Notes: generated from the sequence alone by a model not told the origin. A stretch of DNA of 19,196 bases from an uncultured Collinsella sp. (GCA_958370325.1 CATXJW010000037.1:1-19196), one strand, 5' to 3'. Shown: positions 6,626 through 14,743, counted from the stretch's first letter. Numbers and translations: made by a program.

Positions 6626-7926
6626 TCGTCCACCTCCTCTTGTGTGAGCGTCCCCGACCGCAGGCCTTCTGCGATAAACGGCGGCTCGCGGTCAAGCGTC
6701 CAGGTGCGCTCGGCGGCATCGAACGTCACATAGCGCTCGAGCTCTACGCCACCCGATGCGGCGCGTCGCACCCCCGAATACGAGGAGACGAAACGCCTGC
6801 CATCGGCGTGGCGCTCGGACATCACGATGCCGTCGAGCGCCATGGCAATCTGCTCCTCGATGAGCTCGCTCGGCAGATCGATGCCATAACGTGCAAGCAA
6901 CGTCAGACGCACCACGGTCTCCTGTTCTGAACCCGCATGAAGTGTGGTGAGCGACCCGTCGTGGCCCGTGTTCATGGCCTGCAACATGTCGCAGCACTCG
7001 GCACCGCGCACCTCGCCCACCACGATGCGGTCGGGGCGCATGCGTAGGGCATTAGTTACCAGGTCGCGGATCGTCACCGCGCCCTCGCCCTCAATTGAAG
7101 CCTCGCGCGCCTCTAGGCGCACCACGTGCGGATGATGTGCAAACTTGAGCTCGGCAGAGTCCTCGATCGTCACGATGCGCTCGCCGGTGGAAATCTCACA
7201 TGACAACGCGTTGAGCAGGGTGGTCTTACCAGATCCCGTGCCTCCCGCAACCGCCAGGTCCTGTCGCAGCGACACCGCACACGACAGCAGCTGCGCATAC
7301 CAAAGCGGCAGCGATCCCAACCCCACGAGCTCGTCCAGCGAGCAGATACGGTCCGAGAACTTTCGGATGGTGAGAATCGGTCCGTCAATCGCCACAGGCG
7401 GAATCACCGCGTTGACGCGATAGCCCGTTTTGAGGCGGGCGTTGACGATGGGGCTGCGCTCGTCGATACGGCGGCCAAGTGGCGAGATAATGCGGTCGAT
7501 AAGCACACGGATCTGCTCATCATCCTCAAACGCATGCTCGATGGGGTACAAGACGCCGCCGCGTTCAAAGAAAGCCGAGCGGCAGCCGTTGATCATGATC
7601 TCGGTAACGGTGTCGTCCTCGATGAGCGGCTGCAACGGCCCCAAGCCCACCACGTCATCCAAAATCTCGTCGATGATGGTCTCGCGCTCGGGCATCGCGA
7701 GATCGGTCGGCTCCTCAACATTGAGCGCCGCCTCCACCGCAGGACGCAATTCCGAGCGGGCAAGTGCCGGGTCGACATAGGCGCTGATACGCGCCACTTC
7801 GTCGTAACCCATGCGGTCCATCACGGCGCGCTTGGTGCGTCGTTTCACGGCGCGGCGACGCCCCGCATCTACAGGCGCTGCCGCCGCCGCAGCGCCGGCA
7901 GCCTTAATCCTCGTTTGCAGGCTCAT
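6598..7926 (-). CDS. tadA: TadA/CpaF secretion ATPase
   Basis: A 442-aa type II/IV secretion ATPase that powers Flp pilus assembly at the cytoplasmic face. Visible motifs are Walker A GGTGSGKTT (228-236), Asp box IVTIEDSAEL (251-260), Walker B RIVVGEVRGAE (300-310) and His box GHDGSLTTLHA (321-331). The N-terminal region (75-200) has the CpaF-type pattern VGLGPLQPLIEDDTVTEIMI and RIDERSPIVNARL. The first 35 residues are Ala/Arg-rich and poorly conserved in the family. The length is normal. The start is ATG 7926, overlapping the tadZ stop as ATGA. All catalytic boxes are intact, so the enzyme should be active. Confidence 0.96.
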   Translation of the reverse strand: MSLQTRIKAAGAAAAAAPVDAGRRRAVKRRTKRAVMDRMGYDEVARISAYVDPALARSELRPAVEAALNVEEPTDLAMPERETIIDEILDDVVGLGPLQPLIEDDTVTEIMINGCRSAFFERGGVLYPIEHAFEDDEQIRVLIDRIISPLGRRIDERSPIVNARLKTGYRVNAVIPPVAIDGPILTIRKFSDRICSLDELVGLGSLPLWYAQLLSCAVSLRQDLAVAGGTGSGKTTLLNALSCEISTGERIVTIEDSAELKFAHHPHVVRLEAREASIEGEGAVTIRDLVTNALRMRPDRIVVGEVRGAECCDMLQAMNTGHDGSLTTLHAGSEQETVVRLTLLARYGIDLPSELIEEQIAMALDGIVMSERHADGRRFVSSYSGVRRAASGGVELERYVTFDAAERTWTLDREPPFIAEGLRSGTLTQEEVDEWRSLCPSS

Positions 7927-9572
7927 CGCTGATCACCCTCGCGCGACCAGGGAAGGCGGATACGCGGGCGTTCGGTGCGCGTTGCACGGTCGGCGACCAT
8001 ATCGCTCCAAGGGCCGACGGCGCACCCCAGTTCCACGAGCATCTCGCGCGTGGCCTCGCGCACGCTAGTCGCAAAAGCGCTGGTCTGCCCCACTGCCTCG
8101 TCAGCGCGCCCAAACGCCATGAGCGCGGCGAGATCCTGCCCGCCATCGGCGATACGAATCTTGGAGCTCAACGCACAGGCAATCTCAAAGCGCATGGCGA
8201 CGTCCTCGTCTGCCCCGCGCGCACCGAACCGGTTGAACACGGCGCTCATGCGCGTGCGCGGCACACCTACTCGACCTGCCAGTTCAATGACGCGCGATGC
8301 CGATGCCGCGGACGACACCGCCGCATCGCCAACGACCAGGCAACGGTCGCTCGCCGCCACCGCAGCCGCCACGGCGTCGCCCCAAAAGACCGAGGTATCG
8401 ATAAAGACCACGTCGGATTCGCGACGCAGAACATCAAGCAGTAGCTCCACCGGACGTGCCATGAGCTCGGCTTGCTCGGGCGCCGCGACGGGACCCCAGA
8501 GCGTAACGCCCGGTGCCACGCGCATCGATGTGGCTACGATATCCGGCTCGGTGAGCGTGCCCGCCGCCGACGGCTCGATAAGTGCCGCCATATCGCGCGG
8601 AGCATCGACGCCTAACAAGTCGTAAAGGTTTCCAAACATCAGGTCCAGGTCGAGCACGGCGGCACGCAAGCCCAACAGCGACGATGTGTGTGCCATGGTG
8701 GCAACGATCGTCGACTTGCCGCAACCGCCCGAACCCGAAATGGCGCAGATGACCGGAGCTCGATGCGGCGAAGCGGCAGCGTCTGCCGGCGGCATCGGAG
8801 GCGGCGGGGCGGGCGTCGGTGACAGCGTCCCCGTCTCCCCCGCCGCAACCACACGCTGCGTCCAAGCCGGCATGGCAGCTTGTTCGGTCTGCGAGGCAGG
8901 CTCGTTCTGTGCAATCTGCTCATGCTGCATCGGCGGCAACTCGCCGCACCCGGCAAAGCCCTCAACTTCATCGAGTTCATCCGCCAGATTCACGCCGTGC
9001 ACGTATCCCATATCTACTGCCGGGGAGTCGCCAGCATGCTGCGCCGGCCCTCCAGCGTCATCGTATACAAGGGGGTTCCGGGGGCGCCGACCATGCTCGG
9101 CTTCCGCTTTTCCATAATCATCAACACGCGGGCCTCTTGTAGCGCGAGGCGCCCCGGGTTCCCTATCAACAAAAGCATCGGGCTCAATCGTCATGCGCTG
9201 ATCGGAATCAACCGCTCCCTCGCCCGCGCGCCCGTTGCCGCATATACTGTGTGCAGCGATGACCTCGGTCGCCCCCGCGCGAAACAGCCCCTCGATATCC
9301 GACGGATCGAGCGCTTCTATCAACACGACCACGCGACTCACGCGGCCTTCGGCCGTCAGGCGCGCAACAGTCTTGCGCACATCTTCGGTATCAAACAGAG
9401 ACGCCGCGATGATGGCAGCCCCGCGGCGTGACGGAAACGCCCGCGCCATGGAAACCAGCCCGTCCAGGTCACCCACGCGAAGCACCTGTGCACCCACATC
9501 ACGGCCCTCGACTTCCCGCTGCAACAGTCCGTAATCGCCGCACGCGCAGCACGCAAGCCAGATCGCCTTCAT
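7923..9572 (-). CDS. tadZ: TadZ/CpaE-like ParA/MinD ATPase
   Basis: A 549-aa protein with three parts. Residues 1-113 form a receiver-like domain (VSRVVVLIEALDPSDIEGLF). Residues about 114-270 are an unusually long, low-complexity linker rich in Pro, Ala, Glu and Gln. Residues about 273-520 are a MinD/ParA ATPase with GSGGCGKST at 280-288, a DLDLMFGNLYDLLG switch and VVFIDTSVFW. TadZ places the Tad machine at the cell pole or envelope. The intermonomer lysine of the deviant Walker A (KGGxGK) is replaced by Ser, as in other divergent TadZ proteins. ATG 9572 is joined to the cpaB stop as TGATG; GTG 9575 is one codon upstream. GGAGG is 6-9 bases away and serves either. Confidence 0.9.
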   Translation of the reverse strand: MKAIWLACCACGDYGLLQREVEGRDVGAQVLRVGDLDGLVSMARAFPSRRGAAIIAASLFDTEDVRKTVARLTAEGRVSRVVVLIEALDPSDIEGLFRAGATEVIAAHSICGNGRAGEGAVDSDQRMTIEPDAFVDREPGAPRATRGPRVDDYGKAEAEHGRRPRNPLVYDDAGGPAQHAGDSPAVDMGYVHGVNLADELDEVEGFAGCGELPPMQHEQIAQNEPASQTEQAAMPAWTQRVVAAGETGTLSPTPAPPPPMPPADAAASPHRAPVICAISGSGGCGKSTIVATMAHTSSLLGLRAAVLDLDLMFGNLYDLLGVDAPRDMAALIEPSAAGTLTEPDIVATSMRVAPGVTLWGPVAAPEQAELMARPVELLLDVLRRESDVVFIDTSVFWGDAVAAAVAASDRCLVVGDAAVSSAASASRVIELAGRVGVPRTRMSAVFNRFGARGADEDVAMRFEIACALSSKIRIADGGQDLAALMAFGRADEAVGQTSAFATSVREATREMLVELGCAVGPWSDMVADRATRTERPRIRLPWSREGDQR

Positions 9573-10231
9573 CACTCGTCGCCTCCGCTCTTTTTGCCGC
9601 GCGCCGTGGCGGGAATCGTCAAGCTGACCGTTCCCTTGCCCGAGGCTCCCAGCAGTTCCTTGACGTCTTCGGGGTCAGCCGCCAGCGTCACCCATTCGAT
9701 CTTGCCCTCGCGCGTGGCACCGGAATCCTCACTGGTATCGATCACGTACGCGCCGCACAGCCGATCGGTTACGCCGTCTTTTTGCACATACACATCCACG
9801 TAGCTGCCCACGCCCGCAGCACCGCCGACCGAGTGCTCGGCATCGACCGCCACCGAAACGGCGACCTTGCCCTTAGGCACCTCGAGCTTGCGGCTCCCGG
9901 CCTTGGTGTAGACATTGCAAATCACGGCATTTTTAGGGATGCGCGAGGTCGTCACGTCGCCGCGCACCCGGCGCAGCTCGGTCGCCGCATCGCGCGGCAG
10001 CAGGCTCGCCAGCCATTCCTGGGTTATGACATTGGTCTCGTCGAGGGTCTCGCCCACATCGATATCGCGCGCCGCGACGCATACCTCGACGCGATCGCCA
10101 CCGTACTTGGCCAAGGTCTCAGCCTGGACCTGTTCGGCTCGTGAGCGGATCGACGAGCCGTAAGCCATGCAGAGCAGCGCAGCGAGCACGCCCGCGACCA
10201 GACTGATGGCGATGCGCTTGCTCTTGTTCAC
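9572..10231 (-). CDS. cpaB: CpaB/RcpC Flp pilus assembly protein
   Basis: A 219-aa protein: one N-terminal membrane helix (about 6-25), a SAF domain (48-110; VEVCVAARDIDVGETLDETN) and a CpaB/RcpC C-terminal domain (about 120-205; VAVSVAVDAEHSVGGAAGVG then YVDVYVQ). In Gram-negatives it works with the secretin RcpA; no secretin is present here, as expected for a single-membrane cell. The start is GTG 10231 because AGAGGAG lies 6 bases upstream. ATG 10246 is in frame but has no ribosome-binding site. It is the first gene of the operon, behind a regulatory region with repeated GCTGACCA boxes. Confidence 0.9.
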   Translation of the reverse strand: MNKSKRIAISLVAGVLAALLCMAYGSSIRSRAEQVQAETLAKYGGDRVEVCVAARDIDVGETLDETNVITQEWLASLLPRDAATELRRVRGDVTTSRIPKNAVICNVYTKAGSRKLEVPKGKVAVSVAVDAEHSVGGAAGVGSYVDVYVQKDGVTDRLCGAYVIDTSEDSGATREGKIEWVTLAADPEDVKELLGASGKGTVSLTIPATARGKKSGGDE

Positions 10232-10305
10232 GGCCGCTCCTCTCATGGCAGTGCCGGGCGAATGCCCGTACCACCATTGTCTGGGCGGTCAGAGCGCAAA
10301 GCGGC

Positions 10306-10401
10306 GCAATCGCGATCTTGGTTTTCGATGTCAAACCAATCGCTGACCAAAAGCTGACCAGCCCGTCAAGCTCGTGGCAAGGTTTTGGTCAGCACGTCAG
10401 C
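10306..10401 (-). promoter_or_regulatory. Putative activator-dependent promoter of the Tad operon
   Basis: On the minus strand a perfect TTGACA (10334-10329) is followed 17 bases later by GATTGC (10311-10306), a poor -10. Immediately upstream lie GCTGACCA boxes in the plus orientation at 10342-10349 and 10353-10360, 11 bases apart. In the opposite orientation there are TGGTCAGC at 10386-10393 and a half-matching copy at 10394-10401. GCTGACCAAAA (10342-10352) and TTTTGGTCAGC (10383-10393) are perfect inverted repeats. A good -35, weak -10 and adjacent dyad boxes suggest a transcription activator; the regulator is unknown. Confidence 0.5.
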
Positions 10402-10431
10402 AAACTGCATGTTTCGAGGCTTTTCCGCAGC

Positions 10432-10466
10432 AAAAAAGCCGTCTCCCGAACAGTTGGGAGACGGCT
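10432..10466 (-). terminator. Intrinsic terminator of rsgA
   Basis: On the minus strand AGCCGTCTCCC and GGGAGACGGCT (11-bp perfect stem, 8-nt loop) are followed by TTTTTT. It lies 18 bases past the rsgA stop and upstream of the Tad promoter, so it isolates the two units. Confidence 0.92.
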
Positions 10467-10483
10467 GTCATAGGAAAAATCAA

Positions 10484-11668
10484 TTACAGATGGACATCGG
10501 GATCGAGCATTTGAGCACTCACGCGCATGGATGACGCCAGGTTTTGGAACGTTTCCAAACGCAGGCTGTCGATCTGCCCGGCGTCCTCGGCCTCGCGAAC
10601 GGCGCAACCCGGCTCATGGGTATGCGTGCAATCGCCAAACCGGCACGCGCGCGATGCCTCGACAATCTCGGGGAAGGCGCGCGCCAGACCCCGCTCGTGA
10701 CCCACGAGCGGTAAGCTGCGCAGGCCCGGGGCATCGGCGATCACGCCGGCGTCGCCCGGCAGCGCTACCATCACGCGCGCGACGGTAGTGTGACGGCCCT
10801 GGTCGTCGCGTTCGCGCACACCGCCGGTCGCCAACGTATCGTGGCCCAGCAGCGCATTGAGCAGCGTCGACTTGCCGGCACCCGACTCGCCCAGAATCAT
10901 GGCGCAGCTCCCGGCAGGCACGCAGGAACGGACCTCGTCCAGGCCGCGGCCCTCGGCAGAGGACGTCACGATCACGCGCACGTCCGGACCCACCAGGCGG
11001 CGCACGCGGTCCAGATCGCGCTCGAGCTCCTCGGCATCGCAACGGTCAGCTTTGGTGAGCACCACCACCGGTTCGGCATCGCAGTCGAGCGCCAACACCA
11101 GCGAGCGCGCCACACGGTCGAGCAGCACCTCGCCGGCACCGAGCGCCTGCACGATTAGCACGCTATCCACGTTGGAGCAGAGCACCTGGCGCTCTCCGCG
11201 GGCACGGCCGCGCCAACGCTCAAAGCTCGTACGGCGCGGCAGCACGCATTCAATCACGCCCATATCGTGCCCGGGAGCGCGGCGCACCGCCACACGGTCG
11301 CCCACGGCAGGCAGCAGGACCTCATCCTCGCCGCGCGACTTGGCAAACCCCACGGCATGCTCGGCGCGAAAGGTATCGTCGGCAGTCGCCACCAGCGGAA
11401 ACCCGCGATCCAAGCGCACCACGGCACCCAGCCGCATCTGCTCGGACTCCTCGGCATGTGCGCAGAAATCATCAAAGGCAGTCTGCTGAGCTTCATCGAC
11501 CGGCAGGTCATCAAACGCCGGAACGTCCTGCAGCGCGTCGAGTCCCGGCACGCTTGCCAGCAGCTCCTCAGCAGATGCGGGAGCCTCGGTCGCGAGCTTC
11601 CGACGACGATCGCGCTTAGCCCGCGCCCCCGTCGTCTTTTTCTTCGCCTTAGCCTTCGCCTTGCCCAC
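10484..11668 (-). CDS. rsgA: RsgA, ribosome small subunit-dependent GTPase A
   Basis: A 394-aa circularly permuted GTPase that helps late 30S subunit maturation. An OB-fold lies at about 78-165. The G motifs appear in permuted order: G4 TKAD (205-208), G1 GESGAGKST (260-268), G3 DAPGL (312-316). A C-terminal zinc site uses C342, C347, H349 and C355, followed by helices (to 394). The first 75 residues are an extension not usual in RsgA: lysine-rich (KAKAKAKKK), then acidic. The start is GTG 11668 with GGGAGG 6 bases upstream. The ATG-led reading at 11752 runs through the upstream intergenic region and has no ribosome-binding site. It stands alone between two intrinsic terminators. Confidence 0.95.
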   Translation of the reverse strand: MGKAKAKAKKKTTGARAKRDRRRKLATEAPASAEELLASVPGLDALQDVPAFDDLPVDEAQQTAFDDFCAHAEESEQMRLGAVVRLDRGFPLVATADDTFRAEHAVGFAKSRGEDEVLLPAVGDRVAVRRAPGHDMGVIECVLPRRTSFERWRGRARGERQVLCSNVDSVLIVQALGAGEVLLDRVARSLVLALDCDAEPVVVLTKADRCDAEELERDLDRVRRLVGPDVRVIVTSSAEGRGLDEVRSCVPAGSCAMILGESGAGKSTLLNALLGHDTLATGGVRERDDQGRHTTVARVMVALPGDAGVIADAPGLRSLPLVGHERGLARAFPEIVEASRACRFGDCTHTHEPGCAVREAEDAGQIDSLRLETFQNLASSMRVSAQMLDPDVHL

Positions 11669-11689
11669 AAGCGCCTCCCAGCACCATAA

Positions 11690-11718
11690 ATCACAACTGA
11701 GCAGGTATTTTAAATCAA
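11690..11718 (-). promoter_or_regulatory. Possible rsgA promoter
   Basis: TTGATT (11718-11713) and TGTGAT (11695-11690) are 17 bases apart on the minus strand, each matching 4 of 6 consensus bases. The start would lie about 15 bases before the GTG. The -35 overlaps the U-tract of the upstream terminator. Confidence 0.3.
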
Positions 11719-11750
11719 AAAGAGCTGGCCGGGCAAAGCCCGACCAGCTC
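11716..11750 (-). terminator. Intrinsic terminator of the Ca2+-ATPase gene
   Basis: On the minus strand GAGCTGG-T-CGGGC, loop TTT, GCCCG-G-CCAGCTC (13 pairs including one G-U) is followed by TTTTTGATTT. It is 160 bases after the ATPase stop, beyond the large inverted repeat. Confidence 0.85.
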
Positions 11751-11810
11751 ACAAACTTTCCCTCAGCCCTTTATCATCCGCGCGGGAGAAAAGCCAGCAA
11801 GGATACCGCA

Positions 11811-11898
11811 GGGCCCGCCCCGGAAGCCCTTTCTCCCGAACGATCCCGCAGCGCGAAGCGCGAGGACCAGTGAGGGAGAAAGGGCGTGGGGCGGGCCC
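11811..11898. repeat. Large two-part inverted repeat, REP/MITE-like
   Basis: The left arm is GGGCCCGCCCC (11811-11821), ggaa, GCCCTTTCTCCC (11826-11837). The right arm is GGGAGAAAGGGC (11874-11885), gt, GGGGCGGGCCC (11888-11898). The 11-bp and 12-bp segments are perfect complements. The 36-base centre contains GCGC-GAA-GCGC. It starts 11 bases past the ATPase stop codon. A separate terminator follows, so this element is probably a palindromic repeat or small mobile element rather than the gene's terminator. Confidence 0.75.
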
Positions 11899-11909
11899 GG
11901 ACGAGTGCG

Positions 11910-14591
11910 CTACTCCTTCTCAACCGCGCGCATGATCGCCTTGTAGATCTCCATCAGCGGGATGATCAGGAAGGCAAGGCCCAGCGCGGCAAGAACGCCC
12001 TTGAGCTCAAGCGTCACGGGGCCAAAGAACATCTCGGCAAGCGTCGGCTGCACGGTTACGATCACCGTCAGCACCAGCGCCAGCGCGGCGGAAGCCCACA
12101 GCCACTTGTTCTGCTTCTTCATGGTGAACAGCGACGCACGACGGCTGCGCATATTGAAGCAGTGGAAAATCTCGACCATGTTGAGCGTGATGAACGCCAT
12201 CATCACGCCTTCCTCGTCGGCATTGCCGGCGATCATATCGGCGATGTGGATGTAGCCCATGTCAAAGTACACGCCCACAAAGAAGCTCGCCAGCACCAGC
12301 ACGGTGATGATTAGGCCCTGGACCACACAGTCCAGGCCCATATTGCCGGCAAAGACGCCGTCCTTGGCGTTGCGCGGCTTGCGCTTCATGATGTCGCCCT
12401 CGGCATCCTCCATGCCCAACGCGAGCGCGGGGAAGCAGTCGGTAACTAGGTTCACCCACAGCAGCTGCACCGGCTGGAAGATGGTAAAGCCGATGAGCGT
12501 GGCGATAAACACCGAGAATACCTCGGCAAGGTTGGCCGAAAGCAGGAACTGGATGACCTTGCGGATGTTGTCGTAGATGCGACGGCCCTCTTCGCAGGCA
12601 CCGATGATGGTGGCAAAGTTGTCGTCGGCGAGCACCATGTCGGCGACGTTCTTGGTGACATCGGTACCGGTGATGCCCATGCCCACGCCGATGTCGGCGC
12701 GCTTGATGGACGGAGCGTCGTTGACGCCGTCGCCCGTCATGGCCACGATCTGGTCGCGCGACTTCCAGGCCTCGACGATGCGTGTCTTGTGCTCGGGCTG
12801 GACGCGGGCGTACACGCCGTAGTCCTCGATGTGCGCGTCGAGCTCCTCGTCGCTCATGCGATCGAGGTCGGCACCGGTGATGGCCTGGCTGCGATCGGCG
12901 ACGATGCCCAGCTGCTTGGCGATGGCCACGGCAGTGTCGATATGGTCGCCCGTGATCATGACGGTGCGAATACCGGCATCGTGGGCCTCGCGGATGGCGT
13001 CGGCCACCTCGGGACGGACCGGGTCGATCATGCCGGATAGGCCGCAGAAGACCAGGTCATGCTCGAGCGCAGCGGGGCTGCAGTTGGCCGGGACCTCGGT
13101 GTAGGTGCGGCTTGCCAGCGCCAGTACGCGCAGGGCCTCGTCGGCCATGGCCTTGTTGGCGGCCACGAGCTCGGCGCGACGCTCCTCGGTCAGGGGGACG
13201 ACCTTATCGCCCTCGTAGATATGGGTGCACAGGCCGATCACCACGTCGGGCGCGCCCTTGGTGTACTGCTCATACTCGCCGTCAAGGGTCTCGACGACCA
13301 CGGACATCATCTTGCGGCCCGAGTCAAACGGGGCCTCGCCCACGCGCGGGTGCTCGGCAGTCAGGCCAGTGAGGCCCGCCTTGCCGGCGTCGTTGACAAG
13401 CGCGCACTCAGTCGGCTCACCCACGGCCTCGCCCAGCTCCTCGTCCCACTGAGCATCGGAGCACAGTGCCATGCCGGCCAGGAACTTCTCCTTGGGCGCG
13501 GCGAGCTCGTGCTTGACGACGGTCATCTTGTTCTGGGTAAGGGTACCGGTCTTGTCGGAGCAGATGGTCTGTGTGCAGCCAAGGGTCTCGACGGCAGAGA
13601 GCTTGCGGATAATCGCCTGGCGTTTGGCCATCTTGGTCACGCCAAGCGACAGCACGATGGTCACGACGGCGACCAGGCCCTCGGGGATGGCGGCGACGGC
13701 GAGCGAGACGGCAACCATAAAGGTGTCGAGCAGGGCAGTCGGATCGGTAAGGACGTTGCCCACGCCGTGGCGGAGGATGTCAACGCCAAAGATCATGACG
13801 CAGATGATAATCACCATAATGGTAAGGATGCGGCTGAGCTCGGCGAGCTTCACCTGCAACGGTGTGAGCTCTTCCTTGGCCTCGGCAAGAGCGCCGGCAA
13901 TCTTGCCCATCTCGGTGTTCATGCCGGTGCCGACCACGACGGCGCGACCGCGACCGTACACCACGGTGGAGCCCATGTAGCACATGTTCTTGCGGTCGCC
14001 GAGCGGCACGTCATCGGTGCCCGCGGCAAGCTCGATCACGTTGGCGTGCTTCTCTACGGGCACGGACTCGCCGGTGAGTGCGGCCTCTTCGATCTTCATC
14101 GTGGCGCTCTCGAGCACGCGGCAGTCGGCCGGGACGGAGTCGCCCGCCTCGAGCATGATCACATCGCCGGGCACGAGCTCGGCGCTCGGCAGGTGCACGA
14201 GCTTGCCGTCGCGCAGCACCTTGGACTGCGCGGCGCTCATCTCCTGCAATGCCTCGAGAGCTTCCTCGCTCTTGGCCTCCTGAACCACGCCCAGCACCGA
14301 GTTGACGATAACGACGAACATGATGATGGCGACGTCGGCAAAGTCCGCCTCACCCTTGACCATGCCCGTGAGTGCACTGATGACGGCGGCAACGATCAGC
14401 ATGATAACCATGGGGTCGGCCATCTGCTCAAAGAAGCGCTTCCACAACGGCGCCTTCTCGGCTTCCTCGAGCTTGTTAGGGCCTGTCTTGGCGAGGCGCG
14501 ACGACGCCTCGCCGGTGCTCAGGCCGAGGTTCTCATCAACACCTTGGTCGCTGAGTACCTCCGCCGCGGCGGACAGGTATTCCTTTTGCAT
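11910..14591 (-). CDS. P-type Ca2+-transporting ATPase (PMCA/SERCA-like, type IIA/B)
   Basis: An 893-aa membrane ATPase, full length for the family, that exports cations (most likely Ca2+, possibly Mn2+). Motifs: actuator TGES (173-176), M4 PEGL (303-306), phosphorylation site SDKTGTLT with Asp346, KGAP (445-448), TGDGVNDAP (619-627) and M6 NLVTD with Asn714 and Asp718. The acidic and amide residues of M4 and M6 fit a Ca2+ site. The residue after PEGL is Val rather than the usual Pro. Ten membrane helices are expected: about four before residue 320 and six after 680. ATG 14591 has AGGAGGGG about 7 bases upstream; this sequence is part of a leader hairpin, so translation may be regulated. Specificity for Ca2+ over Mn2+ cannot be settled from sequence. 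Confidence 0.93.
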   Translation of the reverse strand: MQKEYLSAAAEVLSDQGVDENLGLSTGEASSRLAKTGPNKLEEAEKAPLWKRFFEQMADPMVIMLIVAAVISALTGMVKGEADFADVAIIMFVVIVNSVLGVVQEAKSEEALEALQEMSAAQSKVLRDGKLVHLPSAELVPGDVIMLEAGDSVPADCRVLESATMKIEEAALTGESVPVEKHANVIELAAGTDDVPLGDRKNMCYMGSTVVYGRGRAVVVGTGMNTEMGKIAGALAEAKEELTPLQVKLAELSRILTIMVIIICVMIFGVDILRHGVGNVLTDPTALLDTFMVAVSLAVAAIPEGLVAVVTIVLSLGVTKMAKRQAIIRKLSAVETLGCTQTICSDKTGTLTQNKMTVVKHELAAPKEKFLAGMALCSDAQWDEELGEAVGEPTECALVNDAGKAGLTGLTAEHPRVGEAPFDSGRKMMSVVVETLDGEYEQYTKGAPDVVIGLCTHIYEGDKVVPLTEERRAELVAANKAMADEALRVLALASRTYTEVPANCSPAALEHDLVFCGLSGMIDPVRPEVADAIREAHDAGIRTVMITGDHIDTAVAIAKQLGIVADRSQAITGADLDRMSDEELDAHIEDYGVYARVQPEHKTRIVEAWKSRDQIVAMTGDGVNDAPSIKRADIGVGMGITGTDVTKNVADMVLADDNFATIIGACEEGRRIYDNIRKVIQFLLSANLAEVFSVFIATLIGFTIFQPVQLLWVNLVTDCFPALALGMEDAEGDIMKRKPRNAKDGVFAGNMGLDCVVQGLIITVLVLASFFVGVYFDMGYIHIADMIAGNADEEGVMMAFITLNMVEIFHCFNMRSRRASLFTMKKQNKWLWASAALALVLTVIVTVQPTLAEMFFGPVTLELKGVLAALGLAFLIIPLMEIYKAIMRAVEKE

Positions 14592-14601
14592 ATAGAGTCC
14601 C

Positions 14602-14700
14602 CTCCTGGGATTCGGGCCACTCAGCAGATTGATGCCCGATCATAATTCCCAGGAGAAGGGCAAGGGCTCATCAAGGCTGCCGTGCTGAGCGGCAGTTGAT
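14602..14700 (-). ncRNA. Candidate structured leader (kissing hairpins) of the Ca2+-ATPase
   Basis: In the minus-strand RNA, hairpin A (14700-14670) has ATCAA/TTGAT and CTGCCG/CGGCAG stems around a 7-nt loop CTCAGCA. Hairpin B (14655-14602) has CTCCTGGGA/TCCCAGGAG and TCGGGC/GCCCGA stems with a 16-nt loop containing TGCTGAG. The A loop is a perfect 7-base complement of part of the B loop. The 3' arm of B contains AGGAG of the Shine-Dalgarno sequence (14606-14599). This geometry suggests a cation- or ligand-responsive switch controlling translation. It does not match the yybP-ykoY or M-box consensus as I know them. Confidence 0.5.
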
Positions 14701-14743
14701 AGTGGAGCTATGGTACCCCAAAGCGGCGCGTCTAGCCAAAACA

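Noticed and set aside
9572..10246. ATG 10246 as the cpaB start
   Set aside because: No ribosome-binding site upstream; GTG 10231 has AGAGGAG at the right distance.
13059..14645. 528-codon open frame antisense to the Ca2+-ATPase
   Set aside because: The same effect: a His/Gly/Leu-rich product with no motif, opposite an ATPase with all catalytic motifs intact.
14602..14700. yybP-ykoY Mn2+ riboswitch or M-box
   Set aside because: The signature sequences of these classes (as I remember them) are absent; the fold is different. It is listed instead as a candidate new element.
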